The notes under the pieces are model-generated. The model made no database searches. It was given only the letters and a program-made list of their open reading frames with translations, and was not told where the DNA came from. A program made the translations under genes and the position numbers. From Promethearchaeota archaeon (GTDB lineage Archaea; Asgardarchaeota; Lokiarchaeia; Sigynarchaeales; SOKP01), in contig JAHLWT010000260.1 in the NCBI GenBank assembly GCA_019057775.1, positions 6,915 through 70,914 on the forward strand: DNA of 64,000 nucleotides. The letters are read 5' to 3'. Positions 63,519-64,000 of this stretch are shown one piece after another; the stretch's first letter is position 1; every line of letters starts with the position of its first letter.

Positions 63519-64000
63519 AGCAGTTACTCAGCAAAAAGCGATCCTAAAAACTGGAAATGCAGCCTCAGCGGAGGGAGCAATCACAGCTGGTTGTTTATAT
63601 TTTGCTGGGTATCCTATTACTCCTTCCTCAGAGATTGCTGCTTATATGTCAAAACGTCTTCCCGAAGTTAATGGAACATTCATACAGATGGAAGACGAAT
63701 TAGCTTCAATTACTTCTTGTCTCGGAGCTTCTTATACGGGTAAAAAGGTTATGACTGCGACTTCGGGACCTGGTTTTTCACTTATGGCTGAAAGTATTGG
63801 TTTAGGTGTAATGCTGGAAGCTCCAATGGTCATAGTAACCATTATGAGAGGCGGTCCAAGCACGGGCCAACCTACTAATGCATCTCAATCTGATATTTAT
63901 CAAACGAGATATGCTTCTCATGGAGATTACGAAATTATTGTTCTGGCACCATCTACAGTTCAAGAGATGTATGATTTAACCATTCGTGCCTTTAATTTAG
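63511..64000 (+). CDS. korA: 2-oxoacid:ferredoxin oxidoreductase, alpha subunit (cut by window edge)
   Basis: Reading from ATG at 63511, about 163 residues are visible before the right edge. They contain GYPITPSSEIAAYM (about 28-41), MEDELASITSCLGASYTGKK and TSGPGFSLMAESIG, typical of KorA/PorA alpha subunits (the pyrimidine-binding part). It overlaps korD by 8 bases. The rest of the gene and probably korB lie outside the window. Confidence 0.92.
   Translation, partial: MNKAVTQQKAILKTGNAASAEGAITAGCLYFAGYPITPSSEIAAYMSKRLPEVNGTFIQMEDELASITSCLGASYTGKKVMTATSGPGFSLMAESIGLGVMLEAPMVIVTIMRGGPSTGQPTNASQSDIYQTRYASHGDYEIIVLAPSTVQEMYDLTIRAFNL

Noticed and set aside
1..64000. tRNA or rRNA genes
   Set aside because: I looked for cloverleaf and GTTCRA-type signals in the gaps and saw none; the few short matches are inside coding regions or lack stems.

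Overview
The window is AT-rich archaeal DNA that looks like an Asgard archaeon, most likely Lokiarchaeia-like. The reasons are a Roadblock-Ras GTPase fusion (44955-46124), a free Ras-like GTPase (59489-60049), a longin/Roadblock-like small protein (14411-14863), a cytoplasmic beta-propeller protein (12749-14419), an archaeal-type leucyl-tRNA synthetase (42051-44945) and CoA/ferredoxin-based metabolism. This assignment is inference from gene content; I see no rRNA or tRNA gene.

Layout. 1-9.8 kb is sensory: a multi-PAS histidine kinase cut by the left edge, a chemoreceptor with a duplicated His-rich sensor, a degenerate response-regulator-like protein, and a large PAS/GAF kinase that has lost its phosphoacceptor His. 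10-15 kb holds a cytoplasmic DUF11-like beta-sandwich protein, a beta-propeller/winged-helix protein and a longin-like protein. 15-31 kb is metabolic and transport: aldehyde:ferredoxin oxidoreductase plus iron alcohol dehydrogenase, a zinc-finger gene with an out-of-frame duplicated domain, a GNAT/Eis-like protein, a GPH symporter, a deleted CoA-transferase pseudogene, a complete Opp peptide transporter (OppD and OppF carry unusual N-terminal membrane domains; oppA is split by a frameshift) and a cold-shock protein. 31-50 kb has three more PAS kinases interleaved with a class III aminotransferase, an SDR, a large unknown protein, leuS and the Roadblock-GTPase. 50-53 kb has two thiolases, the second lacking the catalytic Cys.

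52.8-59.4 kb is an accessory island: a HEPN-MNT (HepT-MntA) toxin-antitoxin pair, an intact IS630-family element with 27-bp inverted repeats and a -1 frameshift signal, a winged-helix/TPR protein, a run of tiny-ORF cassettes (24-33 codons) with homologous upstream boxes, a long hairpin, and a TumE-like two-gene unit flanked by 63-bp direct repeats carrying a perfect 14-bp dyad. This is the most novel part of the window.

59.5-64 kb returns to core functions: a Ras-like GTPase, a DUF35 protein, the catalytic subunit of an acyl-CoA mutase (methylmalonyl-CoA mutase type) and the gamma, delta and partial alpha subunits of a 2-oxoacid:ferredoxin oxidoreductase. Together with the thiolases, aldehyde oxidoreductase and Opp system this suggests peptide, amino-acid or short-chain acyl-CoA catabolism with ferredoxin as electron carrier.
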